DNA of 42,528 nt from Planobispora rosea. Lineage in GTDB: Bacteria; Actinomycetota; Actinomycetes; Streptosporangiales; Streptosporangiaceae. The DNA is taken from the NCBI RefSeq assembly GCF_014648175.1, contig NZ_BMQP01000003.1, positions 279,600 through 322,127 on the forward strand, read 5' to 3'. Position numbers and translations under genes: made by a program. This document shows positions 16,451 to 24,903 of this stretch, one piece after another; the stretch's first letter is position 1; each line of letters opens with the position of its first letter. The notes beneath the pieces were generated by a model. That model was given only the letters and a program-made list of their open reading frames with translations. It was not told where the DNA came from and did not search any database.

Positions 16451-17253
16451 GCGGGCCTGAGCAGATCCAGCAGCGGGATGTGCCGGGCCTTGATCGGCGG
16501 CGGATCCAGCAGGCGCAGCAGCAGATCGGGAGGGGCGTCGGTCCCGTCCGCCCGGTCACGCAACCGCGCCGGGGAGACGCCCGGCTGGTAGAAGTCCGCC
16601 ATCCGCTCGGCGAACGGTACGTCGGCCACATCGAGCGGCCCCGGCCGGGACACGCCGCCCGCGGCGCCGCCCTCCTCGCGGAGGGCGGCGAGCAGCGTGT
16701 CCCTGCCCATGCCCCGCCAGGCCAGCACCAGGAACGGGTCGTCGTCGAACGCCTCGGCCAGGACGTACAGCACGGCCGACAGGTGCTTGCAGGGAAAGCC
16801 CCGGTCGGGACAGGAGCAGTCCATCTCCAGGTCGCCCTCGCCGGGGAAGAGCGGCAGGCCGCGCTCCTCGAAGACGCCCTCGATCTCCGGCGGCATCTCC
16901 CCGGCGAGCAGCTTCGCCCGGTAGAGCGCCTGGGCGGCCAGCGCCCCGGCGAGCCCGCGCCACTCTTCCTCGCCGTAGGCCTCGACGCCGATCTCCACCC
17001 GGTACGGCGCGCGCCGCGACCCCTGGACCCGCGCCGTCACCAGCCCCGGCCCGACCTCCAGCTCCAGGACCTGGCCCGAGCGGGCGTACGAGCGTCCACG
17101 GCTGAGCCTGCCCGGATCGCAGACGCGCTCCAGGACGTCGACGAACCGGCGCGACCACCACCGCTCGCCGATCGAACCCCGCCTGCTCCGGACGCGGATG
17201 CCGCCCTCGACCCGGACCGGCCGGGACGGCTCGAACCAGCCCCGTCCGCTCAC
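16405..17253 (-). CDS. SWIM zinc-finger domain protein
   Basis: A 282-residue protein. The GTG start has GGAGGAGG four to five bases upstream. The motif DCSCPDRGFPCKHLSAVLY (about residues 145-163) is a SWIM zinc finger (CxCx6CxH), which binds DNA or proteins. The N-terminus (RSRRGSIGERWWSRRFVDVLER) matches the family found beside actinobacterial SNF2 helicases. The helicase gene lies 70 bases upstream in the same direction, so the two probably act together in chromatin remodelling, repair or anti-phage functions; the exact role is not known. The 3' end is antisense to the last 46 bases of the beta-glucosidase gene. Confidence 0.85.
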   Translation of the reverse strand: MSGRGWFEPSRPVRVEGGIRVRSRRGSIGERWWSRRFVDVLERVCDPGRLSRGRSYARSGQVLELEVGPGLVTARVQGSRRAPYRVEIGVEAYGEEEWRGLAGALAAQALYRAKLLAGEMPPEIEGVFEERGLPLFPGEGDLEMDCSCPDRGFPCKHLSAVLYVLAEAFDDDPFLVLAWRGMGRDTLLAALREEGGAAGGVSRPGPLDVADVPFAERMADFYQPGVSPARLRDRADGTDAPPDLLLRLLDPPPIKARHIPLLDLLRPAYRALAERETADGDD

Positions 17254-17323
17254 GACGCCTCCTCCACCGGGCCCGCCGCCCGCTTCCCCGTGAAACCGAT
17301 GAGACCGGTGAGACCGGTGAGAC

Positions 17324-20300
17324 TCATGAGACCGCCTCCGGCCCGAGCCGGAACAGCTCACGCAGCTGGTCGACGGAGAGATCGGTGATCCAGTCCTCGC
17401 CCGGCCCGACCACGCTCTGGGCCAGCGCCTTCTTGCGCTCGATCATCTCGTCGATCCGCTCCTCCAGGGTGCCGACGCAGACGAACTTCCGTACCTGCAC
17501 GTTCCTGGTCTGGCCGATCCGGAACGCCCGATCGGTCGCCTGGTCCTCCACCGCCGGGTTCCACCAGCGGTCCACGTGGACCACGTGGGAGGCGGCGGTC
17601 AGGTTGAGCCCGGTGCCCGCGGCCTTCAGCGACAGCAGGAACAACATCGGCTCGTCGTCCCGCTGGAACCGCTCCACCAGCTCCTCCCGCCGCTTCCTCG
17701 GCAGCCCGCCGTGCAGCCAGAGCACCGGCCGGTCCAGGTGCGCCGCCAGGTACGGCTGGAGCAGCGAGCCGAACTCGGTGTACTGGGTGAACACCAGCGC
17801 CTTGTCGCCCTCGCTGACGATCTCCTCGGCCAGTTCCTCCAGCCGGGCGAGCTTCCCCGACCGGCCCTCCAGCCGTGACCCGTCCTTGAGCAGGTGCGCG
17901 GGATGGTTGCAGACCTGCTTGAGCTTCGTCATGGCCGCCAGCACGTTGCCGCGCCGCTCGATGCCCTCGCTCTCCTCGATCCGGCCCATCATGTCCTCCA
18001 CCACGGCCTGGTAGAGCGTGGCCTGCTCGGGTGTGAGGTTGCACCAGACCTTCATCTCCAGCTTGTCCGGCAGGTCGGAGATGATCGTCTTGTCGGTCTT
18101 CAGCCGGCGGAGCACGAACGGCCCGGTGACCCGCCGGAGCGCGGCCGCCGCCTCCTCGTCGCCGTGCCGCTCGATCGGCTCCTGGTAGCGCTCGCGGAAC
18201 GCCTTCACCGGGCCGAGCAGGCCCGGGTTGCAGAACTCCATGATCGACCAGAGCTCCGCCAGGTGGTTCTCCACCGGCGTGCCGGTCAGCGCGAGCCTGC
18301 TGCCCGCCGGGAGGGACCGTACGGCCTGCGCCTGCCGGGCGGCGCTGTTCTTGATCGCCTGAGCCTCGTCGCAGACCACCCGGGCCCAGGCGAGACCCGC
18401 CAGGACGGCCTGGTCCCGCAGCGCGGTGCCGTACGTGGTCAGGACGAGGTCGGCTTGCTCCACGCGCCGGTCCAACTCCTCGCCCCGGAGGCGGGTGGCG
18501 CCGTGGTGCACGTAGACCTCCAGCGAGGGGGCGAACCGGGCCGCCTCCTTCTGCCAGTTGCCGAGCAGCGACATCGGGCACACCAGCAGCGTCGGCCCCG
18601 GCTCCGCACCCGCCTCGCGCTCGTTCAGGAGCAACGACAGCGTCTGCGCGGTCTTGCCCAGGCCCATGTCGTCGGCGAGGATCCCGCCCAGCCCGAGTCC
18701 CGCCATGAAGGCGAGCCAGGACAGCCCGCGCTCCTGGTACGGCCGGAGCACGCCGTGGAACGACGCCGGGGTGGCGACCGGCTCCAGCCGGCGGTCGGCC
18801 TCGCCGGAGAGCAGGTCGCCGAGGAGGCCGTCGGCCTCCACCCCGACCAGGGGCAGCTCAGCGTCACCGCCGTGGACGACCTCCCGGATGACGTCGCGGA
18901 CCGTCATCTCACCCGACCGGCGCCGTTCGACGGCCTCCAGCGCCGCGCGGAGCTGCCGCTGGTCCAGCTCGACCCAGCGGCCCCGCACCCGGACCAGAGG
19001 CACTTTGAGCCGGACCAGCTCCTCCAGCTCCTCCTCGCTGATCGTCTCGTCGCCGATCGCCAGGTCCATCCGGAAGTCCACCAGGCTGTGCAGGCCGAAC
19101 CCCGGGCCGGCGGCGGCTCCCGGGCCGGTCTCCCGCGAGCTCGCGGTGAGCTTGAGCCCCAGCCGGGTCCGGCCCGCCCAGGCGGGCAGCTGCACGCCGA
19201 AGCCCGCCGACTGCAGAAGCGAGGCGACCTGCCGGAGGAACCAGAACGCCTCCGTCGTGTCGAGGAGCAACTCCGACGGCCGGGGGTCGCGCAGCGCCTC
19301 ATCCAGCCGGGGATAGAGCCGGGCGGCCCGGCCGAGCCCCGCCAGCAGCGCCTCCTCCGGGCGGGCGGGCAGACCGGGGGCGCCCTCACCCGCCCAGACG
19401 AGGCGCGCGGGCAGGTACAGGCTCGGATCCTCGGCCGACTGGACGGCGAACTCCACCCGCCAGCCGTTGCCGGGGGAGGCCGGGCGGTCTCCGTACTCCG
19501 CGGCGAGATCGCCGCCGGCCGGGAGCCCGGACCCCTGCGCCGCGGGCTGCGCAGCCCCAGCGGGCTCCTCCGCAGCCCCAGCGGGCGCCATGGGCTCAGC
19601 GGGCTCAGCGGGCTCAGTGGGCGCCGTGAACTCGGCCGGCTCGACCAGCCGGAAGCAGACCCGGACCGAGCTGTCGAGCTGGTGCGCCGACCGGAACCAC
19701 TCCTGGAGCGGCCGGGCGAGCTCGTCCGCCTGGGCCCGCGACACCCCGGGAAGAACGGCCTCGTCACCGGTGAGGGCCACCGTCCACCGGTCCGCCAGCG
19801 GGCTGCGGCGCCCCGGCCGGTGCCCGCCGAGGAGCCGGTCGGGGAGCGCCCGCCGCACCGCCGCGTCGGCCAGCCCGGCCAGGACCTCGATCAGCACGTG
19901 GGTCGAGGGCCGTTCCCCGGCGACGGCCCGGCAGACCGGGGGCATCGCGGCGGCCAGCTCCCGGAACCGGGCCGCGTCGGGACCGGTCAGCACCGGGCGC
20001 CACCGCGCGGCGTACTCCCCGTCCTCGGGGACGAGCTGGGGCAGCACCCGGCCGCGGCGGACGAGGTCCCGGGCGTACTGCGCGACGACGGCGAGATAGC
20101 GCAGCGAGGCCCCGGCGACCGGGGCCTGCTCGCCGGGGAGTTCGTCGGGGAGTTCGTCGGGCTCGTACGCCGCGGCGGGGAGCCCGGCCGTCTCGCCGAC
20201 GGAGCCGAGCAGGCCGAGCGCCGCGCCGGGCTCCACCATCAGGGCCGGCACCCGCCAGGAACCGATTCTCGGCTGCCGCGCGACGGCCTCCGCCCCCGAC

Positions 20301-20551
20301 TCGGGCGAGGGCAGCGGACTCCGCGCCGACCCCGGCAGGAGCAGGACCAGCTCACCCGGGACGGCCCCGCCCGCCGCGGCGGCCCCGTCCCGCCCCCAGA
20401 GCGGCAGGCCCGCGGCGACGTCCGCGGCCGGAGCCGCGAACGGGTGCGGGCGGACCTTCGCGCGGGAGGCGCCGGCGACGGGACCGGGCGGCTCCTCCGC
20501 CCACAGCGCCAGCCTGTCGTCGGCCCACGCACCGTGGATCACCAGTACCAC
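17324..20551 (-). CDS. SNF2-family DEAD/DEAH-box helicase
   Basis: A 1075-residue protein. The first ~480 residues form the SNF2-associated N-terminal region, ending in a Pro/Ala/Glu repeat-like tract (about 19560-19625). The ATPase core has Walker A DDMGLGKTAQT (about residue 625), DEAQ (about 727), TGTPVENHLAELWS, and a C-terminal helicase domain with LHGGLPRKRR, SLKAAGTGLNLTAA and VDRWWNPAVEDQATDRAFRIGQT. SNF2 enzymes translocate on double-stranded DNA and remodel protein-DNA complexes. The GTG at 20551 gives MVLVIHGAW; a GGGGG tract lies just upstream. It is divergent from the aminotransferase gene and cotranscribed with the SWIM gene. Confidence 0.95.
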   Translation of the reverse strand: MVLVIHGAWADDRLALWAEEPPGPVAGASRAKVRPHPFAAPAADVAAGLPLWGRDGAAAAGGAVPGELVLLLPGSARSPLPSPESGAEAVARQPRIGSWRVPALMVEPGAALGLLGSVGETAGLPAAAYEPDELPDELPGEQAPVAGASLRYLAVVAQYARDLVRRGRVLPQLVPEDGEYAARWRPVLTGPDAARFRELAAAMPPVCRAVAGERPSTHVLIEVLAGLADAAVRRALPDRLLGGHRPGRRSPLADRWTVALTGDEAVLPGVSRAQADELARPLQEWFRSAHQLDSSVRVCFRLVEPAEFTAPTEPAEPAEPMAPAGAAEEPAGAAQPAAQGSGLPAGGDLAAEYGDRPASPGNGWRVEFAVQSAEDPSLYLPARLVWAGEGAPGLPARPEEALLAGLGRAARLYPRLDEALRDPRPSELLLDTTEAFWFLRQVASLLQSAGFGVQLPAWAGRTRLGLKLTASSRETGPGAAAGPGFGLHSLVDFRMDLAIGDETISEEELEELVRLKVPLVRVRGRWVELDQRQLRAALEAVERRRSGEMTVRDVIREVVHGGDAELPLVGVEADGLLGDLLSGEADRRLEPVATPASFHGVLRPYQERGLSWLAFMAGLGLGGILADDMGLGKTAQTLSLLLNEREAGAEPGPTLLVCPMSLLGNWQKEAARFAPSLEVYVHHGATRLRGEELDRRVEQADLVLTTYGTALRDQAVLAGLAWARVVCDEAQAIKNSAARQAQAVRSLPAGSRLALTGTPVENHLAELWSIMEFCNPGLLGPVKAFRERYQEPIERHGDEEAAAALRRVTGPFVLRRLKTDKTIISDLPDKLEMKVWCNLTPEQATLYQAVVEDMMGRIEESEGIERRGNVLAAMTKLKQVCNHPAHLLKDGSRLEGRSGKLARLEELAEEIVSEGDKALVFTQYTEFGSLLQPYLAAHLDRPVLWLHGGLPRKRREELVERFQRDDEPMLFLLSLKAAGTGLNLTAASHVVHVDRWWNPAVEDQATDRAFRIGQTRNVQVRKFVCVGTLEERIDEMIERKKALAQSVVGPGEDWITDLSVDQLRELFRLGPEAVS

Positions 20552-20624
20552 CGAGCCCCCTTTCTCGCGGGGAAACCGTAGCAGTCACGGGTGGGCGGGC
20601 CCGACGGCCGGAGACCGCCGGGGA

Positions 20625-20640
20625 GATCACGGATGTGATC
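20625..20640. promoter_or_regulatory. Inverted repeat in the aminotransferase promoter
   Basis: GATCAC-GGAT-GTGATC forms a 6+6 perfect dyad. It sits 18-33 bases before a TACCCT box (20658-20663), covering the -35 position, so it could be a repressor operator for the aminotransferase and perhaps the divergent SNF2 gene. Confidence 0.4.
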
Positions 20641-20657
20641 GGCGACGGCGTGCCGAC

Positions 20658-20663
20658 TACCCT
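20658..20663 (+). promoter_or_regulatory. Candidate -10 box (TACCCT) for a leaderless aminotransferase mRNA
   Basis: TACCCT lies seven bases before the GTG start at 20670. That spacing places the transcription start at or next to the GTG, implying a leaderless message. The intervening bases are all G, and no ribosome-site spacing fits. Confidence 0.5.
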
Positions 20664-20669
20664 GGGGGG

Positions 20670-21833
20670 GTGAGCGATCCCCTGGTGGCGCGGATGCGCG
20701 CGTTCGGCACGACGATCTTCGCTGAGATGTCGGCTCTCGCCCTGCGGACGGGCTCGATCAACCTGGGGCAGGGCTTCCCCGACACCGACGGCCCCCCGGC
20801 GCTGCTGGAGCGGGCGGTCGAGGCGATCCGCGGCGGCGCCAACCAGTACCCTCCCGGCCCCGGCGTCCCCGATCTGCGCCAGGCCGTCTCCGAGCACCGC
20901 AGGGAGCACTACGGCCTGCACTACGACCCCGACGGCGAGATCCTCGTCACCGTCGGCGCCACCGAGGCCGTCGCCGCCTCGGTCCTGGCGCTCTGCGAGC
21001 CGGGTGACGAGGTGATCGCCTTCGAGCCCTACTACGACTCCTACGCCGCCTCCGTCGCCCTGGCCGGGGCCGTGCTCCGCCCGGTCACCCTCCGCCCTGC
21101 CGGGGGCCGCTTCACCTTCGACCCCGCCGAACTGCGCGCCGCCGTGGGCCCCCGTACCCGTGCCATCCTGGTCAACTCACCGCACAATCCCACCGGGACC
21201 GTGTTCACCCGCGAGGAACTGGAGACGATCGCCGGGCTGTGCGCCGAGCACGACCTGACCGCCGTCACCGACGAGGTCTACGAGCACCTGACCTTCGACG
21301 GCGCCCCGCACGTCCCGCTGGCCACCCTGCCCGGCATGCGCGAACGCACGGTGATGATCTCCTCGGCGGGCAAGACCTTCTCGGTGACCGGCTGGAAGAC
21401 GGGCTGGATCTGCGCCCCGGAGCCGTTCGTCCGCGCGGTGCAGACCGTCAAGCAGTTCCTCACCTTCACCGCCTCGGCCCCCTGGCAGCTCGCCGTGGCC
21501 TACGGCCTCCGCCACGAGCTCGGCTGGGTCGCCTCCCTGCGCGACGAGCTGCAGGCCAAGCGCGACCGTCTCATGGCCGGCCTGTCCGCCGCCGGGTTCG
21601 ACGTCTACCGGCCCGCCGGGACCTACTTCGTCCAGGCCGACATCCGCCCCCTCGGCTTCAGCGACGGCCTGGCCCTCACCCGCGAGCTGCCCGCCCTGGC
21701 GGGGGTCGTCGCGATCCCCACCCAGGCCTTCTACGCCCACCCCGAGCGCGGCCGGCACTTCGTGCGCTTCGCCTTCTGCAAACAGGACGCCGTCATCGAC
21801 GAGGCCGTGGCCAGGCTCCGGAAGCTCGGATGA
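20670..21833 (+). CDS. Class I/II PLP-dependent aminotransferase (DapC/kynurenine aminotransferase type)
   Basis: A 387-residue protein. The motif NSPHNPTGTVFT (about residue 170), the PLP lysine in SSAGKTFSVTGWKTGW (about residue 234) and the final FVRFAFCK are classical for fold-type I class I aminotransferases. INLGQGFPDTDGP near the N-terminus points to the subgroup containing N-succinyldiaminopimelate and kynurenine/glutamine aminotransferases. Substrate choice between these cannot be settled. The GTG start is right after a TACCCT box, so the transcript looks leaderless. Confidence 0.9.
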   Translation: MSDPLVARMRAFGTTIFAEMSALALRTGSINLGQGFPDTDGPPALLERAVEAIRGGANQYPPGPGVPDLRQAVSEHRREHYGLHYDPDGEILVTVGATEAVAASVLALCEPGDEVIAFEPYYDSYAASVALAGAVLRPVTLRPAGGRFTFDPAELRAAVGPRTRAILVNSPHNPTGTVFTREELETIAGLCAEHDLTAVTDEVYEHLTFDGAPHVPLATLPGMRERTVMISSAGKTFSVTGWKTGWICAPEPFVRAVQTVKQFLTFTASAPWQLAVAYGLRHELGWVASLRDELQAKRDRLMAGLSAAGFDVYRPAGTYFVQADIRPLGFSDGLALTRELPALAGVVAIPTQAFYAHPERGRHFVRFAFCKQDAVIDEAVARLRKLG

Positions 21834-21845
21834 GGTGATCGCCGT

Positions 21846-21884
21846 CCTCCGGGCCACCGGCTCACCGGCGTTTCCCCCCGGAGG
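21846..21884 (+). terminator. Candidate hairpin terminator after the aminotransferase gene
   Basis: CCTCCGGG (21846-21853) pairs with CCCGGAGG (21877-21884). The loop itself holds CACCGG repeats. It is 12 bases after the stop codon and has no U-tract. Confidence 0.45.
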
Positions 21885-21903
21885 GCCGGGGCACTAGGCC
21901 GAC

Positions 21904-22131
21904 ATGCAGGACAAAACAGATGATCCGGCCACCGTGACCCTCTGTGAGAACGGTCCGTTGCTGCTGCGGGGGCCGTTCACACTGGTGACTCAGGACGGCC
22001 GCGCGGTCGATCCGGGCCGGGTGACGGTCGCGCTGTGCCGCTGCGGCCGGTCGTCGGCCAAGCCGTTCTGCGACGGGTCCCACAAGGTGGCGGGGTTCCA
22101 GGCGTCCGGCGAGCCCGATCCGCCGTTGTGA
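21904..22131 (+). CDS. CDGSH iron-sulfur domain protein
   Basis: A 75-residue protein with the [2Fe-2S] CDGSH motif: Cys45, Cys47, Cys56 and His60 (LCRCGRSSAKPFCDGSHK). Single-domain bacterial CDGSH proteins carry a redox- and acid-labile cluster and may donate electrons or clusters to partner enzymes. The gene faces a leftward operon with a diiron-type oxidase, which makes it a plausible electron-transfer partner. No good ribosome site precedes the ATG. The last ~142 bases are covered antisense by the open frame of the glycosyltransferase gene. Confidence 0.85.
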   Translation: MQDKTDDPATVTLCENGPLLLRGPFTLVTQDGRAVDPGRVTVALCRCGRSSAKPFCDGSHKVAGFQASGEPDPPL

Positions 22132-23102
22132 CGGCGCCTTCTCAGCCGATGGAGTGAGTGCGCGGCCACTTTGATCCTGCGGCCCGCGTAGGGGACCCCG
22201 CCGCGGGTGAGCCGGGCGGTGAGCGCCACCCAGCTGCAGATCCCCCGCTCCAGCACCCAGACCGGGGCGAACGGCACGGCGGTGGAGGGGAAGACCGTAC
22301 GGCCTCCGGCCCGGCGGCGACCGGCCTCGGCCAGGCACACCACCAGCCCCGCGCAGGAGAGGACCGCCCGCTGGCGCCCGCGCAGGAGCCCGGCGGCCAG
22401 GCAGGGGAGGACGGTGAGGAAGAGGGCCAGCCGGGCGGGTTGCGCCAGATCGTCGTAGGCCTGCCGTACCCGCTGCGACCAGAACCGCGCCGGGTCCGGA
22501 GGCAGGCGGCGGACGTACAGGTCCAGGGGGCGCAGCTCGCGGCCGCCGTGAGCTCGGACGGTGCGGATGAGCTCCAGATTCTCGAACAACACGTTCCCGT
22601 CGTATCCCCCCATCGCGATGAAGACCGAACGGCGGATTCCCAGCGTCCCCGGGTAGTCCGCGCCCAGGCTGCGGTTGAGCAGCGTACGGGCGGTGTCCCA
22701 CAGGGCGTGCCAGGGCAGCGGGTGGAAGTAGTTCTGGGGTCTGACCAGGTCGGCCTCCTCCAGCAGGGCGCGGACCGCCGCCAGCCCCGCCGCGTCGTAG
22801 CGCACGTCGTCGTCGGCGATGACCACGTGTTCCGCCGTGGCCGCCCGCACTCCGGTGACGACTCCGGCGACCTTGCCGTTGGCCGCCTCGATCCCGGGGT
22901 CGGGCCGCAGGTGCGTGACGAGCCCCCGCCAGCGGCGGGCGTGCCGGTCGAAGAGCCGGTCCGGTGAGCCGTCGACGACGGTGACCCGGACATGCCGGCT
23001 CAGCCACCGCAGATAGGCGGTCAGCTCCTCCAGTCCCCGGTCCTCCTCCCAGCGCAGGGGCAGCACGTACGCGAGGTCCGGCATGGCGGGGAGATCCGTC
23101 AT
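21990..23102 (-). CDS. Family 2 glycosyltransferase, membrane-associated
   Basis: A 370-residue protein (ATG at 23102). The N-terminus has YVLPLRWEE and VTVVDGSPD, a DxD-type VIADDDVRYD (about residues 90-99), RSVFIAMGGYDGNVLFENLELIRTV and RFWSQRVRQAYDDL, all typical of GT2 (GT-A fold) enzymes. Hydrophobic segments at about residues 225-265 suggest membrane attachment. The start overlaps the HDO gene stop by four bases (ATGA). The last ~50 residues read antisense to the CDGSH gene, are basic and low in family features, and are probably an unselected tail. Donor and acceptor are unknown; glycosylation of the product of the two upstream enzymes is the context-based guess. Confidence 0.8.
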   Translation of the reverse strand: MTDLPAMPDLAYVLPLRWEEDRGLEELTAYLRWLSRHVRVTVVDGSPDRLFDRHARRWRGLVTHLRPDPGIEAANGKVAGVVTGVRAATAEHVVIADDDVRYDAAGLAAVRALLEEADLVRPQNYFHPLPWHALWDTARTLLNRSLGADYPGTLGIRRSVFIAMGGYDGNVLFENLELIRTVRAHGGRELRPLDLYVRRLPPDPARFWSQRVRQAYDDLAQPARLALFLTVLPCLAAGLLRGRQRAVLSCAGLVVCLAEAGRRRAGGRTVFPSTAVPFAPVWVLERGICSWVALTARLTRGGVPYAGRRIKVAAHSLHRLRRRRHNGGSGSPDAWNPATLWDPSQNGLADDRPQRHSATVTRPGSTARPS

Positions 23103-24106
23103 GGCATGCCTGCCACCAGGCCGGTCTCGCGCAGCGAGGTGGACCCGGACCGCCAGCGGTCCATGACGTGCGAGGCGAAGAGCCGGTCGAGGGTGAGGGC
23201 GCAGGCGGCGCCGTAGAGGATGTCTCCGGTCAGCGCCGGATGCGCAGCGGCGAAGGAGCCGCACATGTCGTTCAGGGCGATCTGCTCGTGTACGGCGTCG
23301 GCCTGCACGTGCTCGTCGTAGAAGCGCCGGACCGCGGCGTCGCAGCCGAGCCGCCGCAGTCCCTGGCTGTACTTGGCGTTGGGCAGCGAGGAGGTCATCT
23401 CGAACGCCGCCAGGTGCCCCAGGACCGCGCCCCGGTACCGCCGGTGCAGCCCGAACAGCGACATGGCGTTGCCGATGGCCAGGGTGACCGCCGGCACCTC
23501 GCCGAGGTAGGCGCCGTAGGAGTCGTCCAGGCCCAGCCCGCGCATGGTCGCCCGGAAGAGCTCCGAGTGCATCCGCTCCGGCCTGCCGCCGCCGTACTCG
23601 TCGGCCTGGATCTCCACCAGCGAGGCCTTGGCGCGGCCCTGCAGCCGGGGGATCGCCCAGGTGTGCGGGTCGGCCTCCTTCAGGTGGTAGATCGACCGGT
23701 GGATGACGAACTCACGGAACTGGCCGATGTCGGCCTGCTGCCGCATGAAAGTGGCCAGCGGCGGCCCGTCGTCTTCGGCGGCCACCAGCTCGTTCAGGGC
23801 CCGGCGCAGCTGCGAGGGCGGTACGGCGGACGGGCGCGGCACGACCGCGGCGAGGCCGTGTTCGAAGCGCCGCTCCAGCAGGGCCCGCAGCTCCAGCAGC
23901 GACGGGTTCCACTCCCAGCCGTCGTCCACCTGCGCGAAGCCGTGGTAGTGCAGCTCGTAGCAGGTGAAGAGCGCGAGCTGGAGATCCTCGTCGTCCAGGG
24001 GCGGGCCGGCGAAGGACGGCGGGGGAGGGGAGAAGGCGTGCGGCGGGCGTGCCAGCGCCTCGAAGAGGCGGGCGGTGATCGGGCCACGGGGCGGCGGCAA
24101 CTGCAT
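23099..24106 (-). CDS. Heme-oxygenase-like diiron oxidase (iron-containing redox enzyme family)
   Basis: About 335 residues from the ATG at 24106, which has GGAG six bases upstream; a GTG at 24178 overlapping the methyltransferase stop is an alternative. The motif KEADPHTWAIPRLQGRAKAS followed by LVEIQADEYGGG and ERMHSEL is what I know from HDO-superfamily proteins (relatives of UndA, SznF and BesC), which use a non-heme diiron site for oxidative C-C, C-N or N-oxidation chemistry. Candidate ligands are Glu144, Glu165, Asp169, His180 and the DEHVQADAVHE segment (His266, Asp270, His273). The reaction is not known. It sits between a methyltransferase and a glycosyltransferase, fitting a small tailoring pathway. 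Confidence 0.8.
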   Translation of the reverse strand: MQLPPPRGPITARLFEALARPPHAFSPPPPSFAGPPLDDEDLQLALFTCYELHYHGFAQVDDGWEWNPSLLELRALLERRFEHGLAAVVPRPSAVPPSQLRRALNELVAAEDDGPPLATFMRQQADIGQFREFVIHRSIYHLKEADPHTWAIPRLQGRAKASLVEIQADEYGGGRPERMHSELFRATMRGLGLDDSYGAYLGEVPAVTLAIGNAMSLFGLHRRYRGAVLGHLAAFEMTSSLPNAKYSQGLRRLGCDAAVRRFYDEHVQADAVHEQIALNDMCGSFAAAHPALTGDILYGAACALTLDRLFASHVMDRWRSGSTSLRETGLVAGMP

Positions 24107-24174
24107 CGCGGACTCCAGTGAAGGTTCGGCAGCGGGCGGGAGGCGAGGGTGGAGGGGGGAACGGAGAGGGAAGG

Positions 24175-24903
24175 TCACCGGCGGTAGACCGAGACGTGGG
24201 CCCGGCTGTCGTCGGTGAACGCGGCGGCGGACCAGTCGGACCAGCGGTGCTCGCGCTCCATGCCCGCCAGGCGGGCCATCAGGTCGAGTTCACCGGGCCA
24301 GGCGTAGCGGTGGTTGGCGGGCAGCAGCCGCACCCCGCCGGAGGTCATCCGGATCTTGGTCGTCTGCATCATCTGGTCGGCGGGGAACAACCGCGCGGCC
24401 TCGGCGAGAGCCACGTCCTCCGTCAGTGAGAGCAGCCGCAGCGACGACCTGTCGCGGAACGCGCCGAGGTCGGGTATCCAGGCCTCGACCACGAACCGGC
24501 CACCGGGCCGCAGATGGGCGGCGGCGTTGCGGAAGCAGGCGACCTGGGCGTCCTGCGAGGGAAGCGCGAAGATCGTGTTGATGGCCAGCACGACCAGGGC
24601 GAACTCGCCCTCCACGCGGGTGGCGGTGAAGTCGCCGACCTCCACCGGGATGAGGTCGCCTCCGGGCTTGCCGCGCAGGACCTCGACCATCTCCGCCGAT
24701 CCGTCGATACCCGCGACCGTCAGTCCCCGCGCGGCCAGCGGCAGGGCGAGCCGGCCGGTGCCGATGCCGAACTCCAGGACGGCGCCGCCCTCCGCGAGCT
24801 CGTACAGCCGCTCGACCGCCGGCCCGGTGGGAAGATCCTCCACGGTCGCGTCGTAGACGTCGGCGATGTTGCGCCCGTAGGCGGATGCGTCGAACTCCCG
24901 CAC
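24175..24903 (-). CDS. Class I SAM-dependent methyltransferase
   Basis: About 242 residues from the GTG at 24903, which has GGAG eight bases upstream; a GTG at 24927 is a possible longer start. Motif I is VLEFGIGTGRLALPLA, motif II is VAGIDGSAEMVEVL, followed by LVVLAINTIFALPSQ and HLRPGGRFVVEAW, as in small-molecule methyltransferases. It heads the leftward operon with the HDO and glycosyltransferase genes. The methyl acceptor cannot be deduced; the operon looks like a compact tailoring or biosynthetic unit. Confidence 0.85.
   Translation of the reverse strand: MREFDASAYGRNIADVYDATVEDLPTGPAVERLYELAEGGAVLEFGIGTGRLALPLAARGLTVAGIDGSAEMVEVLRGKPGGDLIPVEVGDFTATRVEGEFALVVLAINTIFALPSQDAQVACFRNAAAHLRPGGRFVVEAWIPDLGAFRDRSSLRLLSLTEDVALAEAARLFPADQMMQTTKIRMTSGGVRLLPANHRYAWPGELDLMARLAGMEREHRWSDWSAAAFTDDSRAHVSVYRR

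Noticed and set aside
17894..20581. Plus-strand open frame of about 895 codons opposite the SNF2 helicase
   Set aside because: Composition (Arg, Gly, Pro, His) and the absence of motifs show a shadow of the helicase gene.
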